Below, piece by piece: positions 8,552-15,075 of a stretch of 15,141 nucleotides of DNA. Under the pieces are notes generated by a model. It was not told where the DNA came from and did no database searches. It was given only the letters and a program-made list of their open reading frames with translations. Made by a program: the position numbers and the translations under genes. The stretch spans positions 1 through 15,141 of the forward strand of contig CAZBWS010000062.1 of the NCBI GenBank assembly GCA_964495705.1. Direction: 5' to 3'. The DNA is from CAZBWS01 sp964495705. GTDB lineage: Bacteria > Pseudomonadota > Gammaproteobacteria > HTCC5015. The first letter of the stretch is position 1; every line of letters begins with the position of its first letter.

Positions 8552-8560
8552 AAGACTTTA

Positions 8561-8592
8561 ACGCCACACGGATTATCGTGTGGCGTTTTTTT
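8561..8592 (+). terminator. Rho-independent terminator of the GH31 gene
   Basis: ACGCCACACG (8561-8570) and CGTGTGGCGT (8577-8586) form a perfect 10-bp stem with a 6-nt loop, followed by an unbroken T run to 8592. The T run overlaps the stop codon (TAA, 8591-8593) of the convergent hydrolase gene. The minus-strand side lacks a good T-tract, so termination is probably mainly rightward. Confidence 0.92.
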
Positions 8593-9514
8593 ATGTGTCA
8601 GAGCTTTTATTAACTTCGTGTTCAGACATCCATTCAAGCAACTGCGGAAAGTAATCTTCCACCGCTAGGGCTGAAGTCAACATAGACACATGATCGTAAT
8701 CAATTGCATTGCCATTTTTCTGGCTTAGCAAAGTATGTCGCTGAAAGTGTTCACCACATTCCTGCATAAAACGCTGCATATCTTCACGGTGGCCTAAGCT
8801 GTGATCATCTATTGCTGCAATATACCAAGTAGCTGGTAGATTAATGGTTTGCAGTGCGTGCTGGTAATTAAAGCCATCATCAGAGTCTATCCAATTATCT
8901 TGTGCAATCCACGCGGCCACTTGAGCATGGGTCTTCGCTGTTTCGTTGTCTGCTCCCATCGTTAAGCGCTTGGCATCCAAATAGCCAAAAAATTTACTGT
9001 AAATACCACCAATGGTATTCCACATGAGATTAATTTTTAGCCAGCGATCTGGGTTATTAACGCGCACCGAACGCTTGCTACCGAAGTAAATACTGGCATA
9101 AATAGACTCAATCAAGCTAGGTTGCCTGGCCAGAGCCGCATTAATATATACGCCGCCCCAAGAGTGCGCCGTCAAATGCAATTTTCGTTGCTGTGTTGTA
9201 GTTAAAACAAATTCAATAAGGCTGGGAATGTCTTCACATACGGTTTCCGTTTGTCCATGCTTACTGGCAGAAGAGATAGCGGGCTCACTTAAGCCTATAC
9301 CACGTAGATCCGCAACAAAAACATCATAGCCCTGCTGAGCCAAATAACTGCCCAAACCCTTACCGCTTTCATGATAAAAAATGCGCCCGCTTTCTATCAT
9401 GCCGTGAACCATGAGGACAGGAATGCCGCCTTTCGCAATACTTATTCGTTTGAGATGTAGCCGGTGTACACCTTCACCCGACTCCAGAAAAATAGACTCA
9501 TAATTCATACTCAC
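8591..9514 (-). CDS. Alpha/beta hydrolase (serine hydrolase)
   Basis: This 307-residue alpha/beta-hydrolase-fold enzyme is probably cytoplasmic, as no signal peptide is seen. The oxyanion-hole strand reads VLMVHGM (about 33-39). The nucleophile elbow is TAHSWGG with S118, where alanine replaces the usual first glycine of GxSxG. The acid is likely D236 or D237 in AAIDDHSLG, and the histidine is H275 in DYDHVSM. A helical insertion at about 150-225 would form the lid. It could be an esterase, lipase or lactonase; the sequence does not decide. The GTG start (9512-9514) shares one base with the TAG stop of the upstream DUF1232 gene. An in-frame ATG at 9506-9508 is an alternative, and neither has a strong Shine-Dalgarno. 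The two genes are almost certainly cotranscribed. Confidence 0.85.
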   Translation of the reverse strand: MSMNYESIFLESGEGVHRLHLKRISIAKGGIPVLMVHGMIESGRIFYHESGKGLGSYLAQQGYDVFVADLRGIGLSEPAISSASKHGQTETVCEDIPSLIEFVLTTTQQRKLHLTAHSWGGVYINAALARQPSLIESIYASIYFGSKRSVRVNNPDRWLKINLMWNTIGGIYSKFFGYLDAKRLTMGADNETAKTHAQVAAWIAQDNWIDSDDGFNYQHALQTINLPATWYIAAIDDHSLGHREDMQRFMQECGEHFQRHTLLSQKNGNAIDYDHVSMLTSALAVEDYFPQLLEWMSEHEVNKSSDT

Positions 9515-9915
9515 TACTGCTCATCCACAACAGAGTCGTCTTGCGCTGGAGTTTCTTGCAGACCATTTTCAGGGCCAAACCAATCAACGGTTTTCTCCTT
9601 AGCTTGTTCTTTGACCTCAGGTGTTACATTCATCGCCACTGCAGCGAGAGCGGCCACCAGCACGCCCAAGTCATCGGTGTAACCAACGATAGGGGTAATA
9701 TCGGGAACAGCATCAATTACACTAATGAAATAACCTAGCGCGCCGTAGATCACGGTCTTTGCCCAGATCGGTGTTTCCTCCCCTTGGGCGGCGTAATAGA
9801 GTTGTAGCGATCGTTCCACCACTTCGCGGCCAGCTTTGCCCGCAAAACCTTTTAGCTTTTGCCAATAGCTAGCTTCGCTATAGGCTTCTGTATATTCATT
9901 TTTTTCATCGCGCAT
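9514..9915 (-). CDS. DUF1232 (YkvA-like) small membrane protein
   Basis: This 133-residue protein has the DUF1232 core at about 50-95. A hydrophobic helix (VIYGALGYFISVIDAVPD) runs into the family signature, in which PDITPIVGYTDD is followed by a second hydrophobic helix (LGVLVAALAAVA). The N-terminus is charged and polar, and the C-terminus is acidic and low-complexity (ETPAQDDSVVDEQ). The ATG (9913-9915) has GGTGA close upstream. The family's biochemical role is unknown to me. It sits first in a two-gene unit with the alpha/beta hydrolase and diverges from epmC across a 112-nt spacer. Confidence 0.85.
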   Translation of the reverse strand: MRDEKNEYTEAYSEASYWQKLKGFAGKAGREVVERSLQLYYAAQGEETPIWAKTVIYGALGYFISVIDAVPDITPIVGYTDDLGVLVAALAAVAMNVTPEVKEQAKEKTVDWFGPENGLQETPAQDDSVVDEQ

Positions 9916-9955
9916 GACTCACCCCGTTGGCATTGCCCTGTAGTATTTTCATAGC

Positions 9956-9984
9956 TTTATGTTAAATGCTAAGCAGGCAGTAAA
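9956..9984 (-). promoter_or_regulatory. Candidate promoter for the DUF1232-hydrolase pair
   Basis: Read leftward, TTTACT (plus-strand 9979-9984) and CATAAA (plus-strand 9956-9961) are 17 nt apart, each matching four of six sigma-70 positions. This gives a leader of about 35 nt. The same divergent spacer must also serve epmC, for which only a TAAAAT-type -10 (9992-9997) without a good -35 is visible. Confidence 0.35.
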
Positions 9985-10027
9985 GATAGTGTAAAATAAC
10001 CCTTGTTTTCAGCCTATCCGCATAACC

Positions 10028-10561
10028 ATGCTGCACACCACCTTAATCGAACTATTTAACCAGCAGTTTCAAATTTCGGAAAATACCGTTTTGATTGACG
10101 GTGCCACTGAACCCTTATATAAACCAGCGCAAAGCCCAAGGGAACAACACTGTATCTATTTCAGCCATGACTATGCCGCCAGCGCATTACATGAAATTGC
10201 CCACTGGACACTCGCAGGATCAGAGCGACGCCTTCAAATTGACTATGGTTACTGGTATGCCCCAGACGGGCGTAGCCCTGAGCAACAGCGATTATTTGAA
10301 CAGGTAGAAGTCAAACCACAAGCTGTTGAATGGATATTTTCCTTAGCTGCGGGTTTAAAATTCAAGCTCAGCGCAGATAACCTAGACTCTAACCTAGGAG
10401 CTAGCGAAGCCTTTAAAGCCGCCGTTTGGCAACAAGCCTATGACTACCTTGAACAAGCAAGCCTTCCCCCGAGGGCCGCTCAATTTGTCGCGTGCATACT
10501 TCAACATTGCGCCTCCGAAAAGACTCTCGATAGCAGCCTATTGGACTGCAGTTGTATTTAG
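10028..10561 (+). CDS. epmC: Elongation factor P hydroxylase (YfcM/EpmC)
   Basis: In characterised gammaproteobacteria EpmC is the third enzyme of EF-P modification: it hydroxylates the EF-P lysine after EpmA and EpmB have added beta-lysine. The 177-residue length fits the family. The metal-binding signature is clear: HEIAHW gives H55, E56 and H59, and E94 falls in the conserved VEVKPQA block. GYWYAPDGR (about 74-82) and the AAG...SADNL segment also match E. coli YfcM as I recall it. The protein is soluble and cytoplasmic. The upstream sequence (TATCCGCATAACC before the ATG) has no obvious Shine-Dalgarno, so translation may be weak or the mRNA nearly leaderless. The epmA, epmB and efp genes are not in the window. 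Confidence 0.92.
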   Translation: MLHTTLIELFNQQFQISENTVLIDGATEPLYKPAQSPREQHCIYFSHDYAASALHEIAHWTLAGSERRLQIDYGYWYAPDGRSPEQQRLFEQVEVKPQAVEWIFSLAAGLKFKLSADNLDSNLGASEAFKAAVWQQAYDYLEQASLPPRAAQFVACILQHCASEKTLDSSLLDCSCI

Positions 10562-10584
10562 TCAATGTCACCTGCAGATTAATT

Positions 10585-10613
10585 TTGTATTTACTGGCTG
10601 GCACACGTATCAT
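10585..10613 (+). promoter_or_regulatory. Candidate promoter for the AraC-family gene
   Basis: TTGTAT (10585-10590) and TATCAT (10608-10613) are separated by exactly 17 nt. The -10 matches five of six consensus positions, while the -35 matches three. The leader would be about 68 nt. It lies in the 126-nt gap after epmC, where no terminator is visible, so read-through from epmC is also possible. Confidence 0.4.
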
Positions 10614-10687
10614 TCTAAATTATATAAAAATAAAGTTAATAGTGGTGTTATGGGCTAACAACACTGCTTAGAGGACACTAAATCACC

Positions 10688-11479
10688 ATGAAAAATCGAT
10701 ACGAATCAACTATTTATATATGGGATAGTCGTGTTTTGCATATTAGCCGTTACCCCGACGTATCAGAACATCGCCTAGGCGCTGCAGCCTTTATTGTTGG
10801 CCTTGATGGCACCTTCTCTATTCTAGAAGCAGAAACAGATACTTGGCACGAATGCCGTACCGCACTTATCCCACCCGGCTGTGTACACGAAACTCGCTAT
10901 GGAGGCATCAATGCTGCTGTGCTACATATCGAGCCAGAAAGCATCGATTATATGAACCTGTCTGGCAGTATGCCCCATGGCGACTGGCAAATTATGTATG
11001 ACCATATCGATGAAGCGCAAATGATCAAGCTAATGAACCTTATGGACGAGAAAGCTCTCGATACCAATGAAGGGCATAAGATCATGCAACAAGTCGTTTA
11101 CGGGGTTGGTTACGACTACCCTGTCGAACATAAAATCGATGCTCGCATCCGCAAGGTACTAGAAATGATCAAGGCAGAGCCTGCGGCTAGCTATTCAATG
11201 GAAGTTTTAGCCGAAGTGGTGAGCTTGTCCCCTACCCGCTTTATCCACCTATTTAAGGAGCAAACAGGGGTTCCTATTCGTCGCTTTCGTCAGTGGGTGC
11301 GTATGAAAACGGTGATCACCTATGTCGCCCATGGCAAGTCACTGACTGAGGCCGCCCTTGATGCAGGCTTCACCGACTCAGCTCATTTCAGTCGCGCCTT
11401 TAGGAATATGTTTGGTATCACTCCCTCTTCTGTATTCAATAGAAGCCAAACCACCCGCTTCTTTGTTCACGAAGAATAA
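10688..11479 (+). CDS. AraC-family transcriptional regulator
   Basis: This is a 263-residue regulator with the usual two-part build. The N-terminal part (about 1-90) is a cupin-like sensor fold, with ALIPPGCVHETRYG (about 59-72) as the typical beta-barrel landmark. The C-terminal part (about 152-252) is a double helix-turn-helix AraC domain. The first HTH includes SMEVLAEVVSLSPTRFIHLFK and the second AALDAGFTDSAHFSRAFRNMFGITPS; the DSAHFSRAF(R/K)xxFGxTPS block is the family signature. The effector is unknown. GAGG lies about 13 nt before the ATG, a rather long spacing. The gene stands alone after epmC and converges on the LCAT-like gene, so its targets are not evident from context. It need not control the nearby glycosidase or efflux operon. 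Confidence 0.92.
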   Translation: MKNRYESTIYIWDSRVLHISRYPDVSEHRLGAAAFIVGLDGTFSILEAETDTWHECRTALIPPGCVHETRYGGINAAVLHIEPESIDYMNLSGSMPHGDWQIMYDHIDEAQMIKLMNLMDEKALDTNEGHKIMQQVVYGVGYDYPVEHKIDARIRKVLEMIKAEPAASYSMEVLAEVVSLSPTRFIHLFKEQTGVPIRRFRQWVRMKTVITYVAHGKSLTEAALDAGFTDSAHFSRAFRNMFGITPSSVFNRSQTTRFFVHEE

Positions 11480-11491
11480 CGCTATATGCAA

Positions 11492-11528
11492 GACACAAAA
11501 AAGCCCGCTAAGCGGGCTTTTTTGTGTC
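11492..11528. terminator. Bidirectional intrinsic terminator
   Basis: Arms GACACAAAAAAGCCCGC (11492-11508) and GCGGGCTTTTTTGTGTC (11512-11528) are a perfect 17-bp inverted repeat around TAA. The GC core is flanked by A6 and T6, so each strand has a hairpin plus U-tract. It closes the AraC-family gene from the left and the four-gene operon from the right, with its end 15 nt before the LCAT-like stop. Confidence 0.95.
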
Positions 11529-11543
11529 TATAGGGACAGGCGA

Positions 11544-12959
11544 CTACATACCCATCTCTTTATGCATCGCTGCATGGCTACGCTCTAACAAAACATTCAA
11601 TAGATTGTCTTGGAAATTCACATTGCCCGTGAGTTGACCGTGTCCATGGCATAGGAAAAAGGCATACTTTAAAGGGAAAAAGCTGTATTTATGCCGGGCT
11701 CGCGTTGGGTCCAAGAAATTTTTAGCTAACATAGAGGGCTTAGTTACCCGCCCATCTCCTGGCTCCAACATTAAGCGCTTATAATTCACGCCTTTCACTT
11801 TATGCTTGATTTCATTAGGCCATAAACGCACTTTTGAAAGACCGTCCACTTCCTCGGTTAGTAGGCGTGCAGGAGTGGCTTGGCAATTACCTCCAAAAGC
11901 AACAATGGAGTACTCTAAGTCAGGTACAGGCACCGACAATGACCAGACAAACCGTCGTGCTCGCTCAATGTGTTTATGGAAATATCGCTGCAACAAATCG
12001 ACACGAGCCTGCCCTTCCGCTGGGTCTTCATATTGTTTTTTTATACGCTTGATCACTTTTTCACTAAAGATACCCCACTCAAAGCGCTGCCATGTCTTTA
12101 CATCAAACAAGTCGCGATCCAGCGTTTCCCCCTTATTATTCACAAGCCAATCGTGCAAGGGATGGGGCAGTAACTGATATACCGCGGGCATAGTGGCAAT
12201 CACTTCTACAGGCACAGCACCTATAACGACGGGGTAGCCCTCAATCAGTTGGTGCAAAGCGGCAATGGAGCCCAAGTTAGGCGCACCCAATTGTACAAAT
12301 CGGCGGACTTTTTTTGCCCCGGCTTGGGTCACAGGAAAGTCATTGTCATCCAAGACATCTTCTGACCCATAACGCATATAGTAGCGGGCAATTAAGCCAC
12401 CCATACTATGTGCCACTAGATCTACTTCTAAATCTGGCGACTGATAATCCTTGCGTACTTGCTCAATAAACTCATCTAATTTTTTAGCCGCTTGCACACT
12501 GTCATAACGCCAGTCATAGGGAAATTTATAATAACGGCGGCCCGAACCTGTATAAGCTGTGCCTAACTCTGTGTATTGATAATCACCATAGTCTTCCAAC
12601 ACATCAAACAAGGTACCGTAAAAATCCAAACCCAGTAATTTATGTGGCAGCTCCCCTGGTACTATCGATGAGGGTTCGGGCAATAATGTATCAGGCGCAA
12701 TATCTAACGCTAAATCTTCATAATCGCTAAAGAGTATCTTCATCAAAGAGCCAAACCAAACCTCTTTGCCATCTTTATCAACTAATTCAGTACTTACAAT
12801 ACCGGGAATAATGATGACTGGAGGCTGAGGGTCCCCCCCCTCTATATCCATCGCTTGACGTGTTTCAATTTTATACAGTGCATCAAGATCTGGCTTAGTA
12901 ACGCGCCCACAGGCAGTGAAGAGTAAACTTAAACACAATAGAATAATTATTTTTTGCAT
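11544..12959 (-). CDS. LCAT-like acyltransferase/phospholipase lipoprotein
   Basis: This 471-residue alpha/beta-hydrolase of the lecithin:cholesterol acyltransferase family would move or release acyl chains from lipids. The N-terminus is a short lipoprotein signal peptide ending LLFTAC, with C17 as the probable lipidated cysteine. Phenylalanine at -3 makes the lipobox slightly non-standard. The oxyanion region is VIIIPGIVSTEL (about 48-59). The nucleophile is S185 in VAHSMGG, the acid D402 in PGDGRV, and the histidine H438 or H440 in CHGHGQL, all in the order expected for LCAT. GAPNLGS (about 225-231) is another family block. An 8-base G tract falls at codons 40-43. The start lies inside the methyltransferase gene (13-nt overlap), which indicates coupled translation. 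It is the last gene of the operon. Acyltransferase versus phospholipase activity cannot be told from sequence. Confidence 0.88.
   Translation of the reverse strand: MQKIIILLCLSLLFTACGRVTKPDLDALYKIETRQAMDIEGGDPQPPVIIIPGIVSTELVDKDGKEVWFGSLMKILFSDYEDLALDIAPDTLLPEPSSIVPGELPHKLLGLDFYGTLFDVLEDYGDYQYTELGTAYTGSGRRYYKFPYDWRYDSVQAAKKLDEFIEQVRKDYQSPDLEVDLVAHSMGGLIARYYMRYGSEDVLDDNDFPVTQAGAKKVRRFVQLGAPNLGSIAALHQLIEGYPVVIGAVPVEVIATMPAVYQLLPHPLHDWLVNNKGETLDRDLFDVKTWQRFEWGIFSEKVIKRIKKQYEDPAEGQARVDLLQRYFHKHIERARRFVWSLSVPVPDLEYSIVAFGGNCQATPARLLTEEVDGLSKVRLWPNEIKHKVKGVNYKRLMLEPGDGRVTKPSMLAKNFLDPTRARHKYSFFPLKYAFFLCHGHGQLTGNVNFQDNLLNVLLERSHAAMHKEMGM
12833..12840 (-). repeat. G8 homopolymer inside the LCAT-like gene
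   Basis: Eight consecutive C on the plus strand read as G8 in the coding strand, covering parts of codons 40-43 (Glu-Gly-Gly-Asp) shortly after the lipobox. A one-base slip would shift the frame just after the exported N-terminus. Tracts of this length can be unstable, but an innocent Gly-Gly-Asp encoding is equally possible. Confidence 0.9.
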
Positions 12960-13570
12960 ACTGCAATCCCGTAATAAACATAACCAGCGAACTTCGGTAT
13001 TTTATCTGTATATACTGTATTGATTTCAGCAATTTGAAAGCCAGAATCAGTAATATACTCTGCGATGGGCCTGTTTAAATGACAGCCACCCGCAAATTTT
13101 TTCCAATAAGGTGTGATTCTATTTTGCCATTTTTTTACAGAGTCTGCATCCGCTAAACCATGTTCACAAAACAACAATTGCCCACCTGGCTTAAGCACTC
13201 GCAATATTTGCGTTAATGCCGATTGATAATCTGGGATCGTACACAGGGTAAATGTGAGCAAGACCGTATCCACACTACTGTCTCGCAACGGAATATCTTC
13301 ACCCGGCATACTGAGCCAGCGCACCTCTAAATTTGATTTTTTAAGATTGTCTTGTGCTTTTTGCCGCATGCCATCAGAGGGCTCCAAGCCCCAAATGAAA
13401 TCGACTTTTTCATCATCGTACAAACTTAGGTTAATGGCAGAACCCATGCCTACTTCCAGAACAACACCATTAGCCAGTGGCACAACCTTGTTGCGCAGGT
13501 CCATCACTGCAGGCACTGAGCACAGACAATCTATCACTGTCGGGAGGATTTTTTCAGCATATAAGGACAT
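12947..13570 (-). CDS. Class I SAM-dependent methyltransferase
   Basis: This 207-residue Rossmann-fold methyltransferase resembles the Methyltransf_11/UbiE-type group. Motif I is VVLEVGMGSAINLSLY (about 36-51). The acidic ribose-binding residue is E63 in GLEPSDGM. Motif post-II is VDTVLLTFTLCTIPD (about 100-114), and VLKPGGQLLFCEHG (about 125-138) is the typical motif III region. It contains several cysteines and has no signal peptide. The ATG (13568-13570) is preferred over an adjacent upstream TTG because GGAG sits 7 nt before it. The stop lies 13 nt inside the LCAT-like gene, so the two are translationally coupled. The substrate is unknown; lipid or thiol methylation are guesses from the neighbours and from general resemblance to METTL7-like proteins. 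Confidence 0.88.
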   Translation of the reverse strand: MSLYAEKILPTVIDCLCSVPAVMDLRNKVVPLANGVVLEVGMGSAINLSLYDDEKVDFIWGLEPSDGMRQKAQDNLKKSNLEVRWLSMPGEDIPLRDSSVDTVLLTFTLCTIPDYQSALTQILRVLKPGGQLLFCEHGLADADSVKKWQNRITPYWKKFAGGCHLNRPIAEYITDSGFQIAEINTVYTDKIPKFAGYVYYGIAVCKK

Positions 13571-13577
13571 CAAAACA

Positions 13578-13581
13578 CTCC
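13578..13581 (-). promoter_or_regulatory. Shine-Dalgarno setting the methyltransferase start
   Basis: GGAG on the minus strand lies 7 nt before the ATG at 13570 and supports that codon over the in-frame TTG directly before it. Confidence 0.6.
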
Positions 13582-13594
13582 GCGTGCTCTAAGG

Positions 13595-14113
13595 CTATCT
13601 AGCCGTGCGTCGAAACAGTACGATTCCAGCCAGAATAATGGCTGCGAGAAAACACAGCAAGGTCCAGCCTGGGATACTAAGCCCCATAAATAGCCATTGC
13701 GTTTTAGCGCAATCTCCAGAACCTTGAAATACTTCAGTCACCATCTCCATGAAAGGGTAGGCATCGAGCATATAGTCTAAATCAGGACCGCAGGCTGGCA
13801 CCTTATCTGCTGGAAGACTTTGCAGCCAAAGTTGTCGCCCTGCGGTTAAAGCACCCAGACACGCAAACACAATCACCAGCAAGGCATAAAACTTAGACAC
13901 CCAGCTGTTTAAATAGTCATATAGCGTGCCATGCAGCGCCGCCAATGCAGCGCTTAGCGCGGCAGCAATAACAAAAAAACGTTGGAACATACATAAGTTA
14001 CAAGGCTGTAGATCCATTTGATACTGCATATACAAGGCAATAACAATCAACACAGCGCCAACCACAGCGATCATAGTGAAGATGCCTCGATTGGATTTAG
14101 CAAAATCTAGCAT
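13595..14113 (-). CDS. dsbB: Disulfide bond formation protein DsbB
   Basis: DsbB is an inner-membrane protein that reoxidises DsbA and passes the electrons to quinone, driving disulfide formation in the periplasm. The 172-residue length is typical. Four hydrophobic helices are visible (about 12-30, 45-62, 74-90, 144-166). The first periplasmic loop carries CNLC (C38, C41), followed by R45, which matches E. coli R48 near the quinone site. The second loop carries the other redox pair, C108 in PACGPD and C135 in GDCAKTQW. All key residues are present. GAGAG lies about 9 nt upstream of the ATG. It follows the TSUP transporter gene by 12 nt and precedes the methyltransferase by about 24 nt, so it belongs to one operon. 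No dsbA is in the window. Confidence 0.96.
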   Translation of the reverse strand: MLDFAKSNRGIFTMIAVVGAVLIVIALYMQYQMDLQPCNLCMFQRFFVIAAALSAALAALHGTLYDYLNSWVSKFYALLVIVFACLGALTAGRQLWLQSLPADKVPACGPDLDYMLDAYPFMEMVTEVFQGSGDCAKTQWLFMGLSIPGWTLLCFLAAIILAGIVLFRRTAR

Positions 14114-14125
14114 GATCTATACTCT

Positions 14126-14971
14126 CTAAAAAAACGTATATTTAATACCCAATGATAACAAAATCAAACCCATCACTGGGCGAATTAAATTGTCAGGCAA
14201 GCGGTTGGCCAATTTAGTTCCCAGCCAAATAGCCGGCAGCGAGCCCGCCATTAAACCTGATAATAATCGCAAATCAACATTGCCGATTTGCCAATTAGCC
14301 AAATCCAGCGTCCCCATATGCAACATATGCCCCAAGCCTGCGATCAGGGTTAATGGCACAGCATGAGCCAGATCAGTGCCGATAATACGAATCATCGGCA
14401 TACGCGGGTATAACACCATCAGTACTGCGGCACCAAAAGCACCTGCACCTACCGATGTCATGGTCACTAATACGCCTAAGCTCACCCCCATCAAGAACGT
14501 TAAAATCCCTGCATGACGCCGCTCAAACTCACCTACTTCTGAATTTTCTGTAGAGATAACCTTACGTTCCTTAATCAAGAAATTCCTCAGTAGTAGTACT
14601 ATAGAGGTGAGGATTAACATGACCCCAAGTGTCACTGTCAGGTAACTGTTGTAATCAACGCCAGTGTCCTTCAGATAGCGCAGCGCAATAATCGTTAATA
14701 CCGAGGCTGGAACACTGCCTGCAGCTAAACGCCGAACGACCTTCCATTCCACTGTTCCTTGATTGCGATGTACTAATACCCCATTGGCCTTTGTCATCGC
14801 CGCATAGAGTAGGTCGGTTCCTACGGCAATAGCCATTTTAATACCAAACAGCGACACTAAAATGGGCGTCATGAAGGAGCCACCGCCGACGCCAGTCAGG
14901 CCGATAACAAAGCCGACGACTGCACCCGCCAAAGCGTATAGCAGCCATGTAATGATAAATGCGTCAGTCAA
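14126..14971 (-). CDS. TauE/SafE (TSUP) family anion exporter
   Basis: This 281-residue inner-membrane transporter belongs to a family that moves sulfur-containing or organic anions such as sulfite, sulfoacetate or sulfolactate. About eight hydrophobic segments form two homologous halves. The halves carry the repeated glycine motifs GLTGVGGG (24-31) and TSVGAGAFG (172-180), separated by a hydrophilic loop at about 130-153. The start is a TTG (14969-14971): the frame is closed by TAA five codons upstream, the next in-frame ATG would remove most of TM1, and AGG sits about 7 nt before the TTG. It is the first gene of a leftward operon with dsbB, the methyltransferase and the LCAT-like lipoprotein. 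The family is firm; the substrate is not known. Confidence 0.92.
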   Translation of the reverse strand: MTDAFIITWLLYALAGAVVGFVIGLTGVGGGSFMTPILVSLFGIKMAIAVGTDLLYAAMTKANGVLVHRNQGTVEWKVVRRLAAGSVPASVLTIIALRYLKDTGVDYNSYLTVTLGVMLILTSIVLLLRNFLIKERKVISTENSEVGEFERRHAGILTFLMGVSLGVLVTMTSVGAGAFGAAVLMVLYPRMPMIRIIGTDLAHAVPLTLIAGLGHMLHMGTLDLANWQIGNVDLRLLSGLMAGSLPAIWLGTKLANRLPDNLIRPVMGLILLSLGIKYTFF

Positions 14972-14977
14972 AACTAA

Positions 14978-14980
14978 CCT
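14978..14980 (-). promoter_or_regulatory. Shine-Dalgarno supporting the TTG start of the TSUP gene
   Basis: Minus-strand ATAGGT places AGG about 7 nt before the TTG. No ATG or GTG is available in this frame between the upstream TAA and codon 34, so this weak site plus TTG is the best start. It implies modest translation. Confidence 0.5.
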
Positions 14981-14996
14981 ATGTTATTAATTATCC

Positions 14997-15010
14997 AGAG
15001 CGCGCACTCT
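14997..15010. promoter_or_regulatory. GC-rich near-palindrome upstream of the TSUP operon
   Basis: AGAGCGCGCACTCT is a 14-bp palindrome with one mismatched pair, 26 nt before the TSUP start and downstream of the candidate promoter. It could be an operator or a leader hairpin. It stands out against AT-rich flanks, but no regulator can be named. Confidence 0.35.
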
Positions 15011-15046
15011 AACCTAGGCTTAGACCTGTCCCAAGCACAAAAAAGC

Positions 15047-15075
15047 TATATAGATATGTAGGAAGTGAATGGAAA
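15047..15075 (-). promoter_or_regulatory. Candidate promoter of the TSUP-dsbB-methyltransferase-LCAT operon
   Basis: Read leftward, TTTCCA (plus-strand 15070-15075) and TATATA (15047-15052) are 17 nt apart, each matching four of six sigma-70 positions. The leader would be about 70 nt. A second pair nearer the gene (TTGGGA, 17 nt, TAGAGT) scores similarly, so the true start is uncertain. Confidence 0.3.

Noticed and set aside
10688..11479. AraC-family protein as the dedicated regulator of the GH31 gene
   Set aside because: It is more than 2 kb away, with unrelated genes and a strong terminator between. Nothing in the sequence links its binding site to the GH31 promoter.
6222..14971. A sulfoquinovose-degradation locus (YihQ-like GH31 plus TauE/SafE exporter)
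   Set aside because: The two genes are over 5 kb apart, on opposite strands and in separate transcription units. No sulfoglycolysis isomerase, kinase, aldolase or dehydrogenase lies between them, and the GH31 lacks the sulfonate arginine.
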